DNA of 64,000 nt from Ktedonobacteria bacterium brp13 (GCA_015099395.1 AP024096.1:5208001-5272000); one strand, 5' to 3'. Counted from the stretch's first letter, positions 17,429-26,975 are shown. The notes: a model not told the origin generated them from the sequence alone. Numbers and translations are program-made.

Positions 17429-18256
17429 ATGAATACAATAATCTATGATGAGATCCGAGCTGCCCTGGCACAAGGGGAGAGACTCGTAGTCACCACCGTA
17501 GTAAAGACGGTGGGGGCCGCACCCTGTCCGGTAGGCACCAAAGCTCTTGTACACCAGGATGGCAGTATGCAGGGAAGTATCGCTGGACCGCTCACCGATC
17601 GCAAGATCGCCGAAGAGGCCAGTAACGCACTCCATGAGGGGCAATCGTACACCAAACATGTCTACATGGATGCTGATAAGGGAGAGGCCGTAGGAAGCTG
17701 TGGCGCGACCCTGGATATCTTCTACGAGATCATCCATCCTGAGCCACGCTTGATCCTGGCTGGTGCCGGGTATGTGGCACAGGCGCTGGCCCGCTTACTT
17801 GCTACCATGAACTTCCGCATTATCGCTGTCGATGATCGCCGCGACTTCGCCAATCCGCAAGCCTTTGCCTCAGAGGTCAAGATCGCTATGGGAGATATTC
17901 CACAAACAATCCGCACACTTGCTGCCGACGAAGCCAGTTGGATCGTCATCGTCACCCGTGGACATAACCTGGACAAAGATGCGCTGCGCGCCGCTCTCGC
18001 CACACCGGCTACGTATATCGGCATGATTGGCAGTCCCAGTAAGGTCAAACATATTTTTAACGACCTGTTACAAGAAGGGATCTCGCAGGCTCAGCTAGAA
18101 AGTATCCACGCCCCTATCGGACTCGACCTCGGAGCAAAGACACCCGACGAGATTGCACTCAGCATAGCCGCCGAGATCCTTATGCTTCGCAATCATGCCT
18201 CGGGCAAGCCACTCAAAGAACATCACAATCTGCTAACCGAGATCGTCATCGCATGA
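17429..18256 (+). CDS. XdhC/CoxF-family molybdenum-enzyme accessory protein
   Basis: A protein of about 275 residues. XdhC-type proteins bind molybdenum cofactor and help insert it, usually after sulfuration, into xanthine dehydrogenase-like enzymes. The N-terminal XdhC/CoxI domain carries VVKTVGAAPCPVGTKALV and the Cys-containing GSCGATLDIFYE; the C-terminal Rossmann domain begins LILAGAGYVAQALARLL and contains YIGMIGSPSKV and DLGAKTPDEIALSIAAEI, all family hallmarks. An ATG lies eight codons upstream, but AGGGAGAG at 17413-17420 is 8 bases before the ATG at 17429, which fits better. No dehydrogenase subunit genes are in the window, so its client is elsewhere. Confidence 0.88.
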   Translation: MNTIIYDEIRAALAQGERLVVTTVVKTVGAAPCPVGTKALVHQDGSMQGSIAGPLTDRKIAEEASNALHEGQSYTKHVYMDADKGEAVGSCGATLDIFYEIIHPEPRLILAGAGYVAQALARLLATMNFRIIAVDDRRDFANPQAFASEVKIAMGDIPQTIRTLAADEASWIVIVTRGHNLDKDALRAALATPATYIGMIGSPSKVKHIFNDLLQEGISQAQLESIHAPIGLDLGAKTPDEIALSIAAEILMLRNHASGKPLKEHHNLLTEIVIA

Positions 18257-18485
18257 TCGTCGCTGCAAAAGGAAGCAGTAATCATAATCCAAAAACAGTG
18301 AGTTGAGCATGTGCAGTATCCATAGCATCCACATCACAAAATTATCTGGTGCCAAAAGAAGAGATATTTATCCTGTCATGAATAGCTCTTCTTTCTCCTT
18401 CATAAGATGCCTCAAGGTAGGGCTATACAGGGATGAGCATGTATGTACATACGATTTACAATTTTTCACTCGCAACTGTAGCCAC

Positions 18486-18514
18486 TTGCATGTCACTGCA
18501 ATGCAGATTATGAT
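18486..18514 (+). promoter_or_regulatory. Sigma-70-like promoter for lgt
   Basis: TTGCAT (18486-18491), 17-base spacer, TATGAT (18509-18514); predicted start near 18521, about 42 bases before the lgt ATG. The rest of the 306-base gap 18257-18562 holds no gene that I can support. Confidence 0.55.
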
Positions 18515-18562
18515 ACAAACTAAGTGCTTAAAGAGACGTTTTTTTACCTATTGGAGTTACTG

Positions 18563-19708
18563 ATGAGTTTTCTTACACTGGCCTACATACTTAATTGGGG
18601 CTGGTTACGTATCGGCCCCCCGTATATTTACATCAATATAGACCCGATCCTGGTGCATATAGGTCCACTGGCAGTACGCTGGTATGGCCTGATGTATGTG
18701 GTTGCTATCCTCATGGCTCTCTGGATTGTAAAGGGCTACACTGAGCGTAAAGGTATCCACGAGGATATACTCTACCGCACCCTCTGGTGGTGTATCGCCG
18801 CCGGACTGATTGGCGGTCGACTTTATTTCGTCGTTCAACAACCCGATCTGGTATCCACCTATCTCATGCACCCCCTGAATATCATTGCGACCTGGAACGG
18901 TGGTATGGCCTTCTATGGTGCCATATTCCTGGGGTTCCTGACGTTAATCTGGCGTGCTCGCCGCGAACATCTCAACGCGCTGGTACTCCTCGATGCCGGT
19001 GTGCTCTTCGCAGCCGTCGGGCAGATCTTTGGTCGTATCGGCAATCTTATCAATGGCGATATCATCGGCTACCCGACCAAACTACCCTGGGGGACCGTCT
19101 ATCAGAATCCCAATAGCTGGGCATGTTTGGATCCAACCACCTGTAACGTACCAGTGCAGCCAGCAGCAGCCTATGAGATGCTCGGCAATATTGTCGTACT
19201 CGCGCTGATGTTCTACCTGGCACGCCGCGTGAGACGGCCAGGTATCCTGATGTTTACCTACCTTTTTTGTTATACAATCTCACAGTTCCTGGTCTTCTTT
19301 GTACGCGCAAATATCTATGTCAGCTTTCTGGGCACTACCTTCTTAAAGCAAGCTCAATGGACCTCTATAATCGTCTTTATCTGTGTGATTCCAGTCACCT
19401 ACTGGGTCATGCGCTACTCAAAACCAGTGCCAGAGGATGCAGCGGCCGCCACATATGGCGTCCCGCAGCCCTCACTAAAGGCGTCAGTAGCCCAGGAAAA
19501 GCCGCTAGCAACGTCTCCTGAAGCCACGACATCAACAGAGGCAGTCCCTGACGAAGCACCTGCAGATACTACATCCATAGATGCTGAGTCGACTACAGCA
19601 ACTGAAGCAACTGAATCGACTGAATCTATAGATGCTGCACCACCTACGCAGGAACAGGCTCCTGTCGAAAAACTCGTACCCGACAAAGACCGTACCGAGG
19701 CAGAATAG
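18563..19708 (+). CDS. lgt: Phosphatidylglycerol--prolipoprotein diacylglyceryl transferase
   Basis: A membrane enzyme of about 381 residues that attaches diacylglycerol to the lipobox Cys of prolipoproteins, the first step of lipoprotein maturation. About seven hydrophobic segments; motifs AVRWYGLMYV, GGRLYFVV, NGGMAFYGAI and the Lgt signature GRIGNLINGDIIG are visible. The start at 18563 (MSFLTLAY) has GGAG at 18553-18556; an in-frame ATG 13 codons upstream lacks one. The last 65 residues form a Thr/Glu/Ala/Ser-rich acidic tail, longer than in most Lgt proteins and probably disordered in the cytoplasm. A likely client in the window is PstS. Confidence 0.95.
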   Translation: MSFLTLAYILNWGWLRIGPPYIYINIDPILVHIGPLAVRWYGLMYVVAILMALWIVKGYTERKGIHEDILYRTLWWCIAAGLIGGRLYFVVQQPDLVSTYLMHPLNIIATWNGGMAFYGAIFLGFLTLIWRARREHLNALVLLDAGVLFAAVGQIFGRIGNLINGDIIGYPTKLPWGTVYQNPNSWACLDPTTCNVPVQPAAAYEMLGNIVVLALMFYLARRVRRPGILMFTYLFCYTISQFLVFFVRANIYVSFLGTTFLKQAQWTSIIVFICVIPVTYWVMRYSKPVPEDAAAATYGVPQPSLKASVAQEKPLATSPEATTSTEAVPDEAPADTTSIDAESTTATEATESTESIDAAPPTQEQAPVEKLVPDKDRTEAE

Positions 19709-19717
19709 CGTTTGCAC

Positions 19718-19738
19718 GGGAGCACCTTGTGTGCTCCC
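19718..19738 (+). terminator. Hairpin after lgt
   Basis: A perfect 8-base-pair stem GGGAGCAC/GTGCTCCC with a 5-base loop, 10 bases after the lgt stop. No T-run. Confidence 0.5.
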
Positions 19739-19817
19739 ACAGCTCCACAACTCTACAATATAGCCCCACCAAATAGTTCTCGTTCAAGCATGCTCCCCTC
19801 GCTCCCCTCCACGATCA

Positions 19818-19826
19818 TGTTATAAT
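19818..19826 (+). promoter_or_regulatory. Extended -10 promoter for the SbcC-NurA operon
   Basis: TGT followed by a perfect TATAAT (19821-19826) with no clear -35. Predicted start near 19833, giving a leader of about 110 bases. Confidence 0.5.
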
Positions 19827-19943
19827 GCGCGTAACTGTTTCCGCTTTTCGTGAACTGAAACGGAATCTTTCCATGTAGAGAAGCATTGCTAGATGCGAGT
19901 GTCACTGTGTTTTGTGTTTGCAGGGAAGGCTGGCTGCTGTACT

Positions 19944-22900
19944 ATGCTCATTACGCGTATTGAGTTAGAGAATATTAAAAGTTATCGTCGTGTATCCGTC
20001 GAACTACGCCAGGGTACAACCGCCATTAGCGGGTCCAATGGCGCAGGCAAGACGACGCTAGTTGAGGCTATCGGTTTTGCGCTTTTCGACTATCTTCCCT
20101 ATAACCGTGACCAATTTGTCCGTGAAGGGGAGAAGAGCGGAAAGGTCATTATTCACCTGATCGGTGGCGACGATCGCCCCTATACGGTTGAACGCCGTTG
20201 CGGCTCTGGAGCACGCTGGATAGTCTATGATAAAGAGGCCGACATGCGCCTGGAGCAGAAAGCCGATGTACTGGATAAGCTCCACGAGATCTTTGGTATT
20301 GATCGTGAACGACCACTCGATTCGCTCTTCCGTGACGCCCTCGGTGTCCCCCAGGGAACATTCACTGCTATCTTCCTCGATTCTGCCAGCAAACGTAAAC
20401 AGACCTTCGATGCCCTGCTCCAGATCGAAGATTATAAGACCGCAGCGGATAATCTGCTTGAGACGAAACGCTACTATGATGAGCAGCTACGCACTCAGCA
20501 GAGTACCATTGAACGTCTGGAGTTCGAGACGCGTGACCTGGAGAGTTGGCGTACACAGCTCAACGAGGCCCGTCAGCTCGATACTGAACAGAAGCAGCAC
20601 AATATCCGGCTTAGCGAGGATCTCGTAAACAAAGAAGAGCATAAACAACAGCTCGACGAGCAAGCAGCCCGCTTAAACGACCTGGCAAGTCAGCAACGCG
20701 AGGCACAGGCGCACCACGATTATGCACAGACCACGCTACGCGAACGCATCCAGGCCACAGAGCGCGCCCAGGCAGCCCACGATATTGTCCAGGGCAGTGC
20801 CGCCGACTATAGCCGTTTCCAGCAGGCCAACGAGACGCTGCGCCGCTTACGCCAGGACGCCAGCCAGCGTGATACGCTGCGCCAACAGCAAGCGATCCAC
20901 AACAATACTCAGACACAGATCATGGCCCGGATACAAAACTTTCAGGATCGGCTCAGCGAAATTACCATAGCACAGCAAAAGGTTGTGGCCCTGGCTCCCC
21001 TGGTTGATCAGCAGAGTGAACTAGAACAGCAACACGATGAGATACGCCAGCAGGTCCAACGCCACGAAGAAGTTATAGCGCAGGGTCAGAAACTGTCTAC
21101 ACAGTTCAAGAGTCTACGTCAGCAGCAGGAAGAATGCCAGCTACAGATAAGCGCGATCGAACCACTCATCCCGCTGGCGCAACAGCTCGATGAGCGCAAC
21201 GAACGCTTCAATCAGTTGCGCATTCAGATCAGCCAGCGTGACGAGAAGAACAGCCAGCTACAGACAAAACAAAAACAACTGCAAGCATATCAAAGCGAGC
21301 AGGTGCAGCTTGGCGATACCCTGCGTAAAGCAGAGAAAAACATTCAGCTCATAGAGGCAAATCGTAACGAAGCCGCAGAGTTGCCAACGTTGCAAACAGA
21401 ACGTGAACGTCTCATAGCACGCGGAAGCTTCTTAGATGGCAACATTGAGGGGTATGCGCGTTCCCGAGCACAATCAGCAGGCGGTCAATGTCCCCTCCTC
21501 AACGAGAGTTGTTTAAATATTCAACAACGCGGCACCGGTAGTCTGGAAGCCTACTTTGAGAACCTGCTCGTCGCTGAAAAAGAAGAGCGTGCAAAGGTAC
21601 TTAACGAGCAGAACACGATCGACCAGAGCATACGTAAGATCAAACCATATGCCGAGGCCTTGCTCAAGTATGATATGTATGTCGTAAAGCGCGACAATCT
21701 GGCACGAGATCAGCAACGCAACACCAGCGAGTGCGAGCGTCTAACACAGGAGATCGCGACACTCACGCAGGAGCTAGAGCAGCTTACGCAGGTCGAGCAG
21801 CTACGGAGAGAGAGCGAGCAGGCCTTGCAGGAGAGCAAGCAAGCAGACCTGAAAGTACGTGAGCTGAACGCACTGAAAACGCGCAACGAGCACCTGCAAC
21901 AGCAGAGCGAACAACTGGAAAGTACATTGCAGGAGCTCCGTACTGAGGCGACCCGGCTCAAGGGCAGCAGTGAACAGCTACAACAGATTACAGCCGAACT
22001 CAGCAGGCTCAATGATCCACGCAGTCAGAGCCGTGAGCACAGAAGTATCATTGCCCGCGAAGCCCAATTTCAGCAGCAACTGCTCAGTGAAGAGAGCAGA
22101 TTAGCAGAGATCAAGCAACAGTTACAGAGCGTAGACGCAGAGCTTCTGCGCTATAGCACCCTTGATAACGAGATAGCCCAACAAGAACAGCTCAGCCAGC
22201 AAAGTGAAGCCGGTCATCGGCAGTACCAGATGCATATCAACGAGGCACAGACGCTAGAGCAGCGTAGAGCAGCCAGTCAGCAACAACAGCAGGTTACAGA
22301 TGAGGCCGCAGAGCATCTGCAAACGATTAATCTTGCCCATCAACAGGCCCAGCATAACTTTGATGCGCAGGAACTGTTCGACTTACGAGCAGAGATCGAT
22401 AACCTGAAAAGCGAGCAGAGTAGGCTCATTCAACAGATGATCCATCATCAGGAACGCATCAATCAGTTAGAGTTGGCGATCCAGGAGGCAGAGACGCTAC
22501 GTGGCGAGCTGGTCACAGCACAACAAGAATTTCAAACTCTAGAGGATCTGCAAAAGATGCTCAACCACTTCCGTAATCTCATCAAAGAGGCCGCCCCCTT
22601 TGTGTTACGAGCGATGCTGGCAGACATCTCAGCCGAAGCCAATCGTATCTTTGGAGAGATCATGGGCGACCGTAGCGCACAGCTCTCCTGGCATCACGAC
22701 TATGAAATTATTCTACGGCGGCAAGGTGTAGATCGCAGCTTCGCACAGTTGAGTGGTGGCGAGCAGATGAGCGCCGCACTGGCAGTCCGTCTGGCCCTGC
22801 TCAAAAAGCTCTCAACGCTTAACCTCGCCTTCTTTGACGAGCCGACCCAGAATATGGACGAACTGCGCCGTATGAACCTGGCAGAACAGATCAGGCGTGT

Positions 22901-23141
22901 CCGGGGCTTCGATCAACTCATTGTCATCAGCCACGACGACACCTTTGAACAGGGTCTGGATAGCCTGATTCGCCTGAATAAGATCAGTGGCGAGACCCAG
23001 ATAGCCGACGAGGACGGTGTCCTACCATCCGCAGAGCTGGGTCAGGCATGGCAAAGCGCAGGAGTTTCAGCAGGTTCACAGTCCTCACAGTCTTCAAACA
23101 GCGCACAGACTGCTGCATCGCTGCTCCAGACTACCAACTAA
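19944..23141 (+). CDS. SbcC/Rad50-like SMC-family ATPase
   Basis: About 1065 residues. An ABC-type head is split by a long coiled coil: MLITRIELENIKSY and GSNGAGKTTLVEAIGFALF (Walker A) at the N-terminus; LSGGEQMSAALAVRL signature and LAFFDEPTQNMD (Walker B and D-loop) at the C-terminus, ending ISHDDTF. Between residues 170 and 880 are Gln/Glu/Arg-rich heptads. The hinge carries two cysteines at 516 and 523 (CPLLNESC), a CX6C arrangement rather than the CXXC zinc hook of Rad50. Expected role: ATP-driven tethering and processing of DNA ends. An upstream ATG at 19893 would add 17 residues unlike the family, so 19944 is preferred, although AGGGAAGG stands 14 bases before it. NurA follows after 47 bases; no sbcD/mre11 is adjacent. 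Confidence 0.88.
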   Translation: MLITRIELENIKSYRRVSVELRQGTTAISGSNGAGKTTLVEAIGFALFDYLPYNRDQFVREGEKSGKVIIHLIGGDDRPYTVERRCGSGARWIVYDKEADMRLEQKADVLDKLHEIFGIDRERPLDSLFRDALGVPQGTFTAIFLDSASKRKQTFDALLQIEDYKTAADNLLETKRYYDEQLRTQQSTIERLEFETRDLESWRTQLNEARQLDTEQKQHNIRLSEDLVNKEEHKQQLDEQAARLNDLASQQREAQAHHDYAQTTLRERIQATERAQAAHDIVQGSAADYSRFQQANETLRRLRQDASQRDTLRQQQAIHNNTQTQIMARIQNFQDRLSEITIAQQKVVALAPLVDQQSELEQQHDEIRQQVQRHEEVIAQGQKLSTQFKSLRQQQEECQLQISAIEPLIPLAQQLDERNERFNQLRIQISQRDEKNSQLQTKQKQLQAYQSEQVQLGDTLRKAEKNIQLIEANRNEAAELPTLQTERERLIARGSFLDGNIEGYARSRAQSAGGQCPLLNESCLNIQQRGTGSLEAYFENLLVAEKEERAKVLNEQNTIDQSIRKIKPYAEALLKYDMYVVKRDNLARDQQRNTSECERLTQEIATLTQELEQLTQVEQLRRESEQALQESKQADLKVRELNALKTRNEHLQQQSEQLESTLQELRTEATRLKGSSEQLQQITAELSRLNDPRSQSREHRSIIAREAQFQQQLLSEESRLAEIKQQLQSVDAELLRYSTLDNEIAQQEQLSQQSEAGHRQYQMHINEAQTLEQRRAASQQQQQVTDEAAEHLQTINLAHQQAQHNFDAQELFDLRAEIDNLKSEQSRLIQQMIHHQERINQLELAIQEAETLRGELVTAQQEFQTLEDLQKMLNHFRNLIKEAAPFVLRAMLADISAEANRIFGEIMGDRSAQLSWHHDYEIILRRQGVDRSFAQLSGGEQMSAALAVRLALLKKLSTLNLAFFDEPTQNMDELRRMNLAEQIRRVRGFDQLIVISHDDTFEQGLDSLIRLNKISGETQIADEDGVLPSAELGQAWQSAGVSAGSQSSQSSNSAQTAASLLQTTN

Positions 23142-23188
23142 CAGAGAGAGAGACCTGATGATTCAGCAGTCAAGGAAGAGGAGACGCC

Positions 23189-24457
23189 ATGCTGCATAAA
23201 GGAAAACTACTCGCTGCGCTCAACGCCAAGCGCGGCCAATTCTCGCACTACGATGGCTCATTTAATGAGCAACTGGAGATGTATCAACAGGCACTGGAGA
23301 CGCTCTATACGCGCTATTCGTCCAGTGCAGAGCTTGAGCAGATCCTCCCGCTGGATAAAAGTAATATGCCTTCAGCGGGTGCGCGTCCAAGTATTGAGTT
23401 TGATCGCTGGCTCGTCTCAGCACAGCAAAACAGCTATCGGGGTCCCGTCTTCCCTTTTGGGCGTAGCTTCACCTCGCACGAGCAATCACGCCAATGGGCG
23501 GAGTGCATCGAAGGCGTCACAACGATAGCAGTCGACGGTAGCCAGCTCATGCCCTGGCGCGATGCCTCGATCCCGGTCGCACTGGTCCAGGTGGGCTTCT
23601 TCGTCAATCCGCACGCCCGTGGCCTCAACTATACAAAAGATGTACGCATGGACGTACTGACACCAGAAGATCTGATGGAGGATGCGAAAAAAGAGTCAGA
23701 GGACCCCGATAGCTATCCCTACTCAGAGATGAAGGTTACCCTGCGTCGCTATCTCTTAGAGGTTGAGACGCTCTGTACGCTGATGCATCAGTGGGCCGAG
23801 AACCGCCGCGCTGACGATCCGGCCTACAGTCCTATCGTCTTCTTCGATGGCTCACTTGTCGTCTCATTCGCCATGATGATGCCAGAGCCGTACCGACAAA
23901 ACTATATCGACTCAGCGGTCACCCTGCTCCAGACCTCCGAGGAACTGCATGTACCACTGATCGGCTATATTGACACCAGCTATGCCCGCGATATAATTAC
24001 AATGCTACGCCGCCTGGACTCGACCCTACCTCAACCAATCTTAAACGACACAAAACGTATTCATGACGCGCTCCTCTGGAAAGGGAAGCTACGTTGGGGG
24101 GATCGTACTCCGGCCATGATCTGTGCTCGTAACGACGTGCTGCCAGGCTATGGACCTTATCGCGATGCCGTCGCCTTCTGCTATCTACAGACATCGACCA
24201 CGCGACCACCGACGCGGCTGGAGTTTCCACGCTGGATGATCGACGAAGGCATGCTCGAACCGGTTATCGACGCCATCCGCGCCGAAACGATAGCAGGCAA
24301 TGGCTATCCCTACGCCATCGAGACAGCCGACGCCGTCTCTGTGATTACAATGCAGGACCGCGCAGAGTTTTACGCACACTTCCAGGCCTTTGTAGAGCAT
24401 CAGGGCATCAAGTTCAGCTATTCAACCAAATCACTCAGTAAAAACCGCAGGCGCTAA
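23189..24457 (+). CDS. nurA: NurA-family 5'-3' nuclease
   Basis: A 422-residue protein with the RNase H-like NurA fold. The manganese-binding core is visible as AVDGSQ with Asp116 and as VFFDGSLV with Asp220; a third acidic site is expected in the C-terminal third (around ETADAVSVI). NurA enzymes degrade DNA 5'-3' and normally work with the HerA translocase and Mre11-Rad50 in end resection. Here it lies 47 bases after the SbcC/Rad50-like gene, with GAGGAG 5 bases before its ATG, so the two are co-expressed. No HerA gene is in the window. The pairing suggests that NurA takes the nuclease role usually held by SbcD. Confidence 0.87.
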   Translation: MLHKGKLLAALNAKRGQFSHYDGSFNEQLEMYQQALETLYTRYSSSAELEQILPLDKSNMPSAGARPSIEFDRWLVSAQQNSYRGPVFPFGRSFTSHEQSRQWAECIEGVTTIAVDGSQLMPWRDASIPVALVQVGFFVNPHARGLNYTKDVRMDVLTPEDLMEDAKKESEDPDSYPYSEMKVTLRRYLLEVETLCTLMHQWAENRRADDPAYSPIVFFDGSLVVSFAMMMPEPYRQNYIDSAVTLLQTSEELHVPLIGYIDTSYARDIITMLRRLDSTLPQPILNDTKRIHDALLWKGKLRWGDRTPAMICARNDVLPGYGPYRDAVAFCYLQTSTTRPPTRLEFPRWMIDEGMLEPVIDAIRAETIAGNGYPYAIETADAVSVITMQDRAEFYAHFQAFVEHQGIKFSYSTKSLSKNRRR

Positions 24458-24784
24458 CATGTAGGACAACATCGAGTCCCCAGTGCTTTATCAATAAACC
24501 TTTTAAGTTTTGCGAGTATACTATAGAGCAGTGGGCAGCGCTGCAACTCCTATTCTTTTACGATCCGTTGGTAGGATACTGCACGAGGAACAGGCAGCTA
24601 CGCCTCATAATCCAGCTATTAGCAGCGAATAGTATGTTATACTTGAATGGATTGGAGAGACTCGCGTTTACGCGCTCTTTCGCCAGAGAACGAAGCACTG
24701 TACGGGAGGATAGATCTTCCATCCTTCCAATGTAGAGCAGGGTCTTGCACCCTCCCGATTTAGCACACCACAAAGAAATTGCAT
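24458..24784. other. Intergenic gap, no firm feature
   Basis: The 327 bases between nurA and the CpXC gene contain a -10-like TATACT at 24517 without a matching -35, and only weak 5-base-pair hairpins. No gene on either strand is convincing. Confidence 0.4.
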
Positions 24785-25459
24785 ATGTCACGTTCAACAA
24801 CACAAACATTCAACTGTCCCTGTGGCACAGAGTTCACAGGTCAGCTCTACGAATATATCAATGCAGTTGACGATCCGCAACTGCGTTATATCATCCTGGC
24901 AGGTCTGGTCAACGTCTCAACCTGTCCCAACTGCGGTCGCAAGATGGCAATCTCGACGCCGTTCATCTATTCAGATCCGGGCTACAACCTGCTGATCTAC
25001 GTCCATCCACGCGCGGATACGCCCGAAGAGGCACGGCTCCTGATCCTGGAGAAGTTGCGCTCAGTCTATATGGATGCCAACAAGCTCAAAGATCAGCCTG
25101 CCGAGGGAGAGCAGCAGATTAAAGGATCAGACGGCTCCATTGGAGACCGCACCATCAATCTCACACATTCACAGGCTACCGAGCTGCCACCGCTGAAGGT
25201 CGTCTTTGGACTTGAACAGTTCACTGACCTGCTGAATAGCGTACTAAGCCCGGAGGACAAGCTTGGTCGGCTCGCAATGAGCACACAGAGTCGCAACACA
25301 GCGGAGCGAGCACAGTTCCATATCATCGCGAAGAAACTGGCGACCGAGATGGAATGCTTTATTGATGTAGAAGATATGCCCGATGAATACACCGTCTGGA
25401 TCTACGGCTCACGTCGCCAGGTCGGCGCATTGATGCGTGAACTGGCACCGCGCGGCTAA
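24785..25459 (+). CDS. CpXC-domain protein
   Basis: A 224-residue cytoplasmic protein. The N-terminal CpXC domain has two zinc-type pairs: CPCG (Cys11, Cys13) and CPNCGR (Cys47, Cys50), followed by a beta-rich segment ending near NLLIYVHP. The middle (residues 100-130) is polar; residues 135-224 form a second helical domain. The function of CpXC proteins is not established. Start: the ATG at 24785; a TTG two codons upstream is less likely. It follows the SbcC-NurA pair in the same direction and precedes mogA by 68 bases. Confidence 0.82.
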   Translation: MSRSTTQTFNCPCGTEFTGQLYEYINAVDDPQLRYIILAGLVNVSTCPNCGRKMAISTPFIYSDPGYNLLIYVHPRADTPEEARLLILEKLRSVYMDANKLKDQPAEGEQQIKGSDGSIGDRTINLTHSQATELPPLKVVFGLEQFTDLLNSVLSPEDKLGRLAMSTQSRNTAERAQFHIIAKKLATEMECFIDVEDMPDEYTVWIYGSRRQVGALMRELAPRG

Positions 25460-25527
25460 TAGGGCTAGTAAAACGGCTATAGCTACCAGCATTCCAGCAT
25501 TGTAAAGGGATAGCGAAGAGAAAAATC

Positions 25528-26013
25528 ATGATCAGTATCGGCGCATTAACGATCAGCGACGGAGCTTCAGGGGGGACACGCGAGGACGTCAGCGGAGCTC
25601 GTATCCGTGAACTGGTAGCGCAATTGCTGGGCGAGACAGTCACCATCAGCGCAATCATTCCTGATGAGCAGGACCAGATCGCCAATACACTCCGTGAGTG
25701 GAGCGATCAGCAGCACCTGAACCTGATATTGACAACCGGTGGCACAGGTCTGGCACCACGCGATGTCACGCCTGAAGCGACGCTCGCCGTGATCGATCGC
25801 GAGGTACCAGGAATCGCAGAGGCGCTCCGCAACAACAGCCTCGAGTATACGCCAATGGCGATGCTCTCACGCGGCATCGCTGGCGTACGGGGTCAAACAC
25901 TCATCATCAACCTACCAGGCAGTCCCAAGGCCGTGCAGGAGTGCCTGGAGTATATCCACCCTGTCCTCAAGCACGGCATCAACCTGCTTACCGAAGGACC
26001 AAAGGAGCATTAA
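25528..26013 (+). CDS. MogA/MoaB-family molybdopterin adenylyltransferase
   Basis: A 161-residue protein of the MoCF_biosynth family, which adenylylates molybdopterin before molybdenum insertion (MogA) or is a close relative (MoaB). ALTISDGASGG at the N-terminus, the nucleotide loop TTGGTGLAPRDVTPEA, and LPGSPKAVQECL at the C-terminus are diagnostic. Length and single-domain build fit MogA/MoaB, not MoeA. It lies between CpXC and WD40 genes, 35 bases before the latter. XdhC upstream and a ModC-like ATPase downstream are the other molybdenum-related genes in the window. Confidence 0.9.
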   Translation: MISIGALTISDGASGGTREDVSGARIRELVAQLLGETVTISAIIPDEQDQIANTLREWSDQQHLNLILTTGGTGLAPRDVTPEATLAVIDREVPGIAEALRNNSLEYTPMAMLSRGIAGVRGQTLIINLPGSPKAVQECLEYIHPVLKHGINLLTEGPKEH

Positions 26014-26048
26014 AAACAGTAAAGAGCAGTAGGAGCAGTTAAAACAAG

Positions 26049-26975
26049 ATGGACTCAGATGGTCTATGCCGTCTCTACAGTGGGCACACAGATGCCGTTT
26101 TCTGTCTCGCATGGTCACCTGACGGTCGACTGATCGCCTCGGGTAGTCGCGACGGCACAGTCCAGGTCTGGGAAGCAGCCACAGGGAGCATCAAGCACAG
26201 CTTCTACACGCAGCACACCTGCGTATTGAGCGTCGCCTGGTCACCCGACTCCCACTACCTTGCCAGCGGTGCAACCGATGGTAGCGTCTGCATCTGGCAA
26301 GCAGAGAATGGCAACGTACAAACACAGTATCACGGACATACGCGCTTTGTCCGTAGCGTCTCCTGGTCTCCGAATGGTCGCCTGATCGCCTCAGGCGGTG
26401 ACTACGGCGATAATACACTCCAGATCTGGGAAGCGAACAGCGGCAAGACCCTCGCCATCCAACGCACGCAACAACGTATCTTCTCCGCCCCCTGGTCACC
26501 CGATGGTACAGTGATCGCCTCCGCTAGCTTTGATCAACGTGTCGAGCTCTGGCAAGCACCAGAAGATCAGGGAGAGCTTCAGCATCTCTATAGCTATCGA
26601 CAGCATAAAGGACCAGTCTATGCCGTCGCGTGGTCACCCGATAGCACTACCATCGTCTCAGCCGGGCAAGAGGCACAGGCCCGTATCTGGCAGAGTGCAA
26701 CCGGGAGCGACTTATACACATACAACCAGCATCAACAGGCCATCAAGACCCTCGCATGGTCACCTGATGGCACATACATTGCCAGCGCAGGCAATGATAC
26801 CACACTACACGTCTGGTGTGCACAGACAGGACAACGTACGGCTATCCTCACAGATACACATGGAGATATACATAGAACCTGGATACGTACCCTCGCATGG
26901 TCTCCAAACAGCCAGTACATAGCAGCAGCCAGCGCCGCCACGATAGTTATATGGCCCTGGTCAAAGGTCAATTAG
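26049..26975 (+). CDS. Seven-bladed WD40 beta-propeller protein
   Basis: A 308-residue protein made almost entirely of seven WD40 repeats of about 41-45 residues, each with the pattern AWSPDG..IASG..D..V.IW. The first blade starts at about residue 11 (GHTDAVFCLAWSPDG) and the last ends with TIVIWPW, so the propeller should close completely. There is no signal peptide, kinase or other domain, so it is a stand-alone scaffold. It is the last gene of the run that begins with the SbcC-like ATPase. Partner unknown. Confidence 0.9.
   Translation: MDSDGLCRLYSGHTDAVFCLAWSPDGRLIASGSRDGTVQVWEAATGSIKHSFYTQHTCVLSVAWSPDSHYLASGATDGSVCIWQAENGNVQTQYHGHTRFVRSVSWSPNGRLIASGGDYGDNTLQIWEANSGKTLAIQRTQQRIFSAPWSPDGTVIASASFDQRVELWQAPEDQGELQHLYSYRQHKGPVYAVAWSPDSTTIVSAGQEAQARIWQSATGSDLYTYNQHQQAIKTLAWSPDGTYIASAGNDTTLHVWCAQTGQRTAILTDTHGDIHRTWIRTLAWSPNSQYIAAASAATIVIWPWSKVN

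Noticed and set aside
18303..18563. 86-residue ORF upstream of lgt
   Set aside because: It covers the lgt promoter and ends in the lgt start region; no ribosome site or similarity.
24738..24752. Short hairpin AGGGT/ACCCT upstream of the CpXC gene as a possible riboswitch
   Set aside because: Only five base pairs and no further conserved structure.
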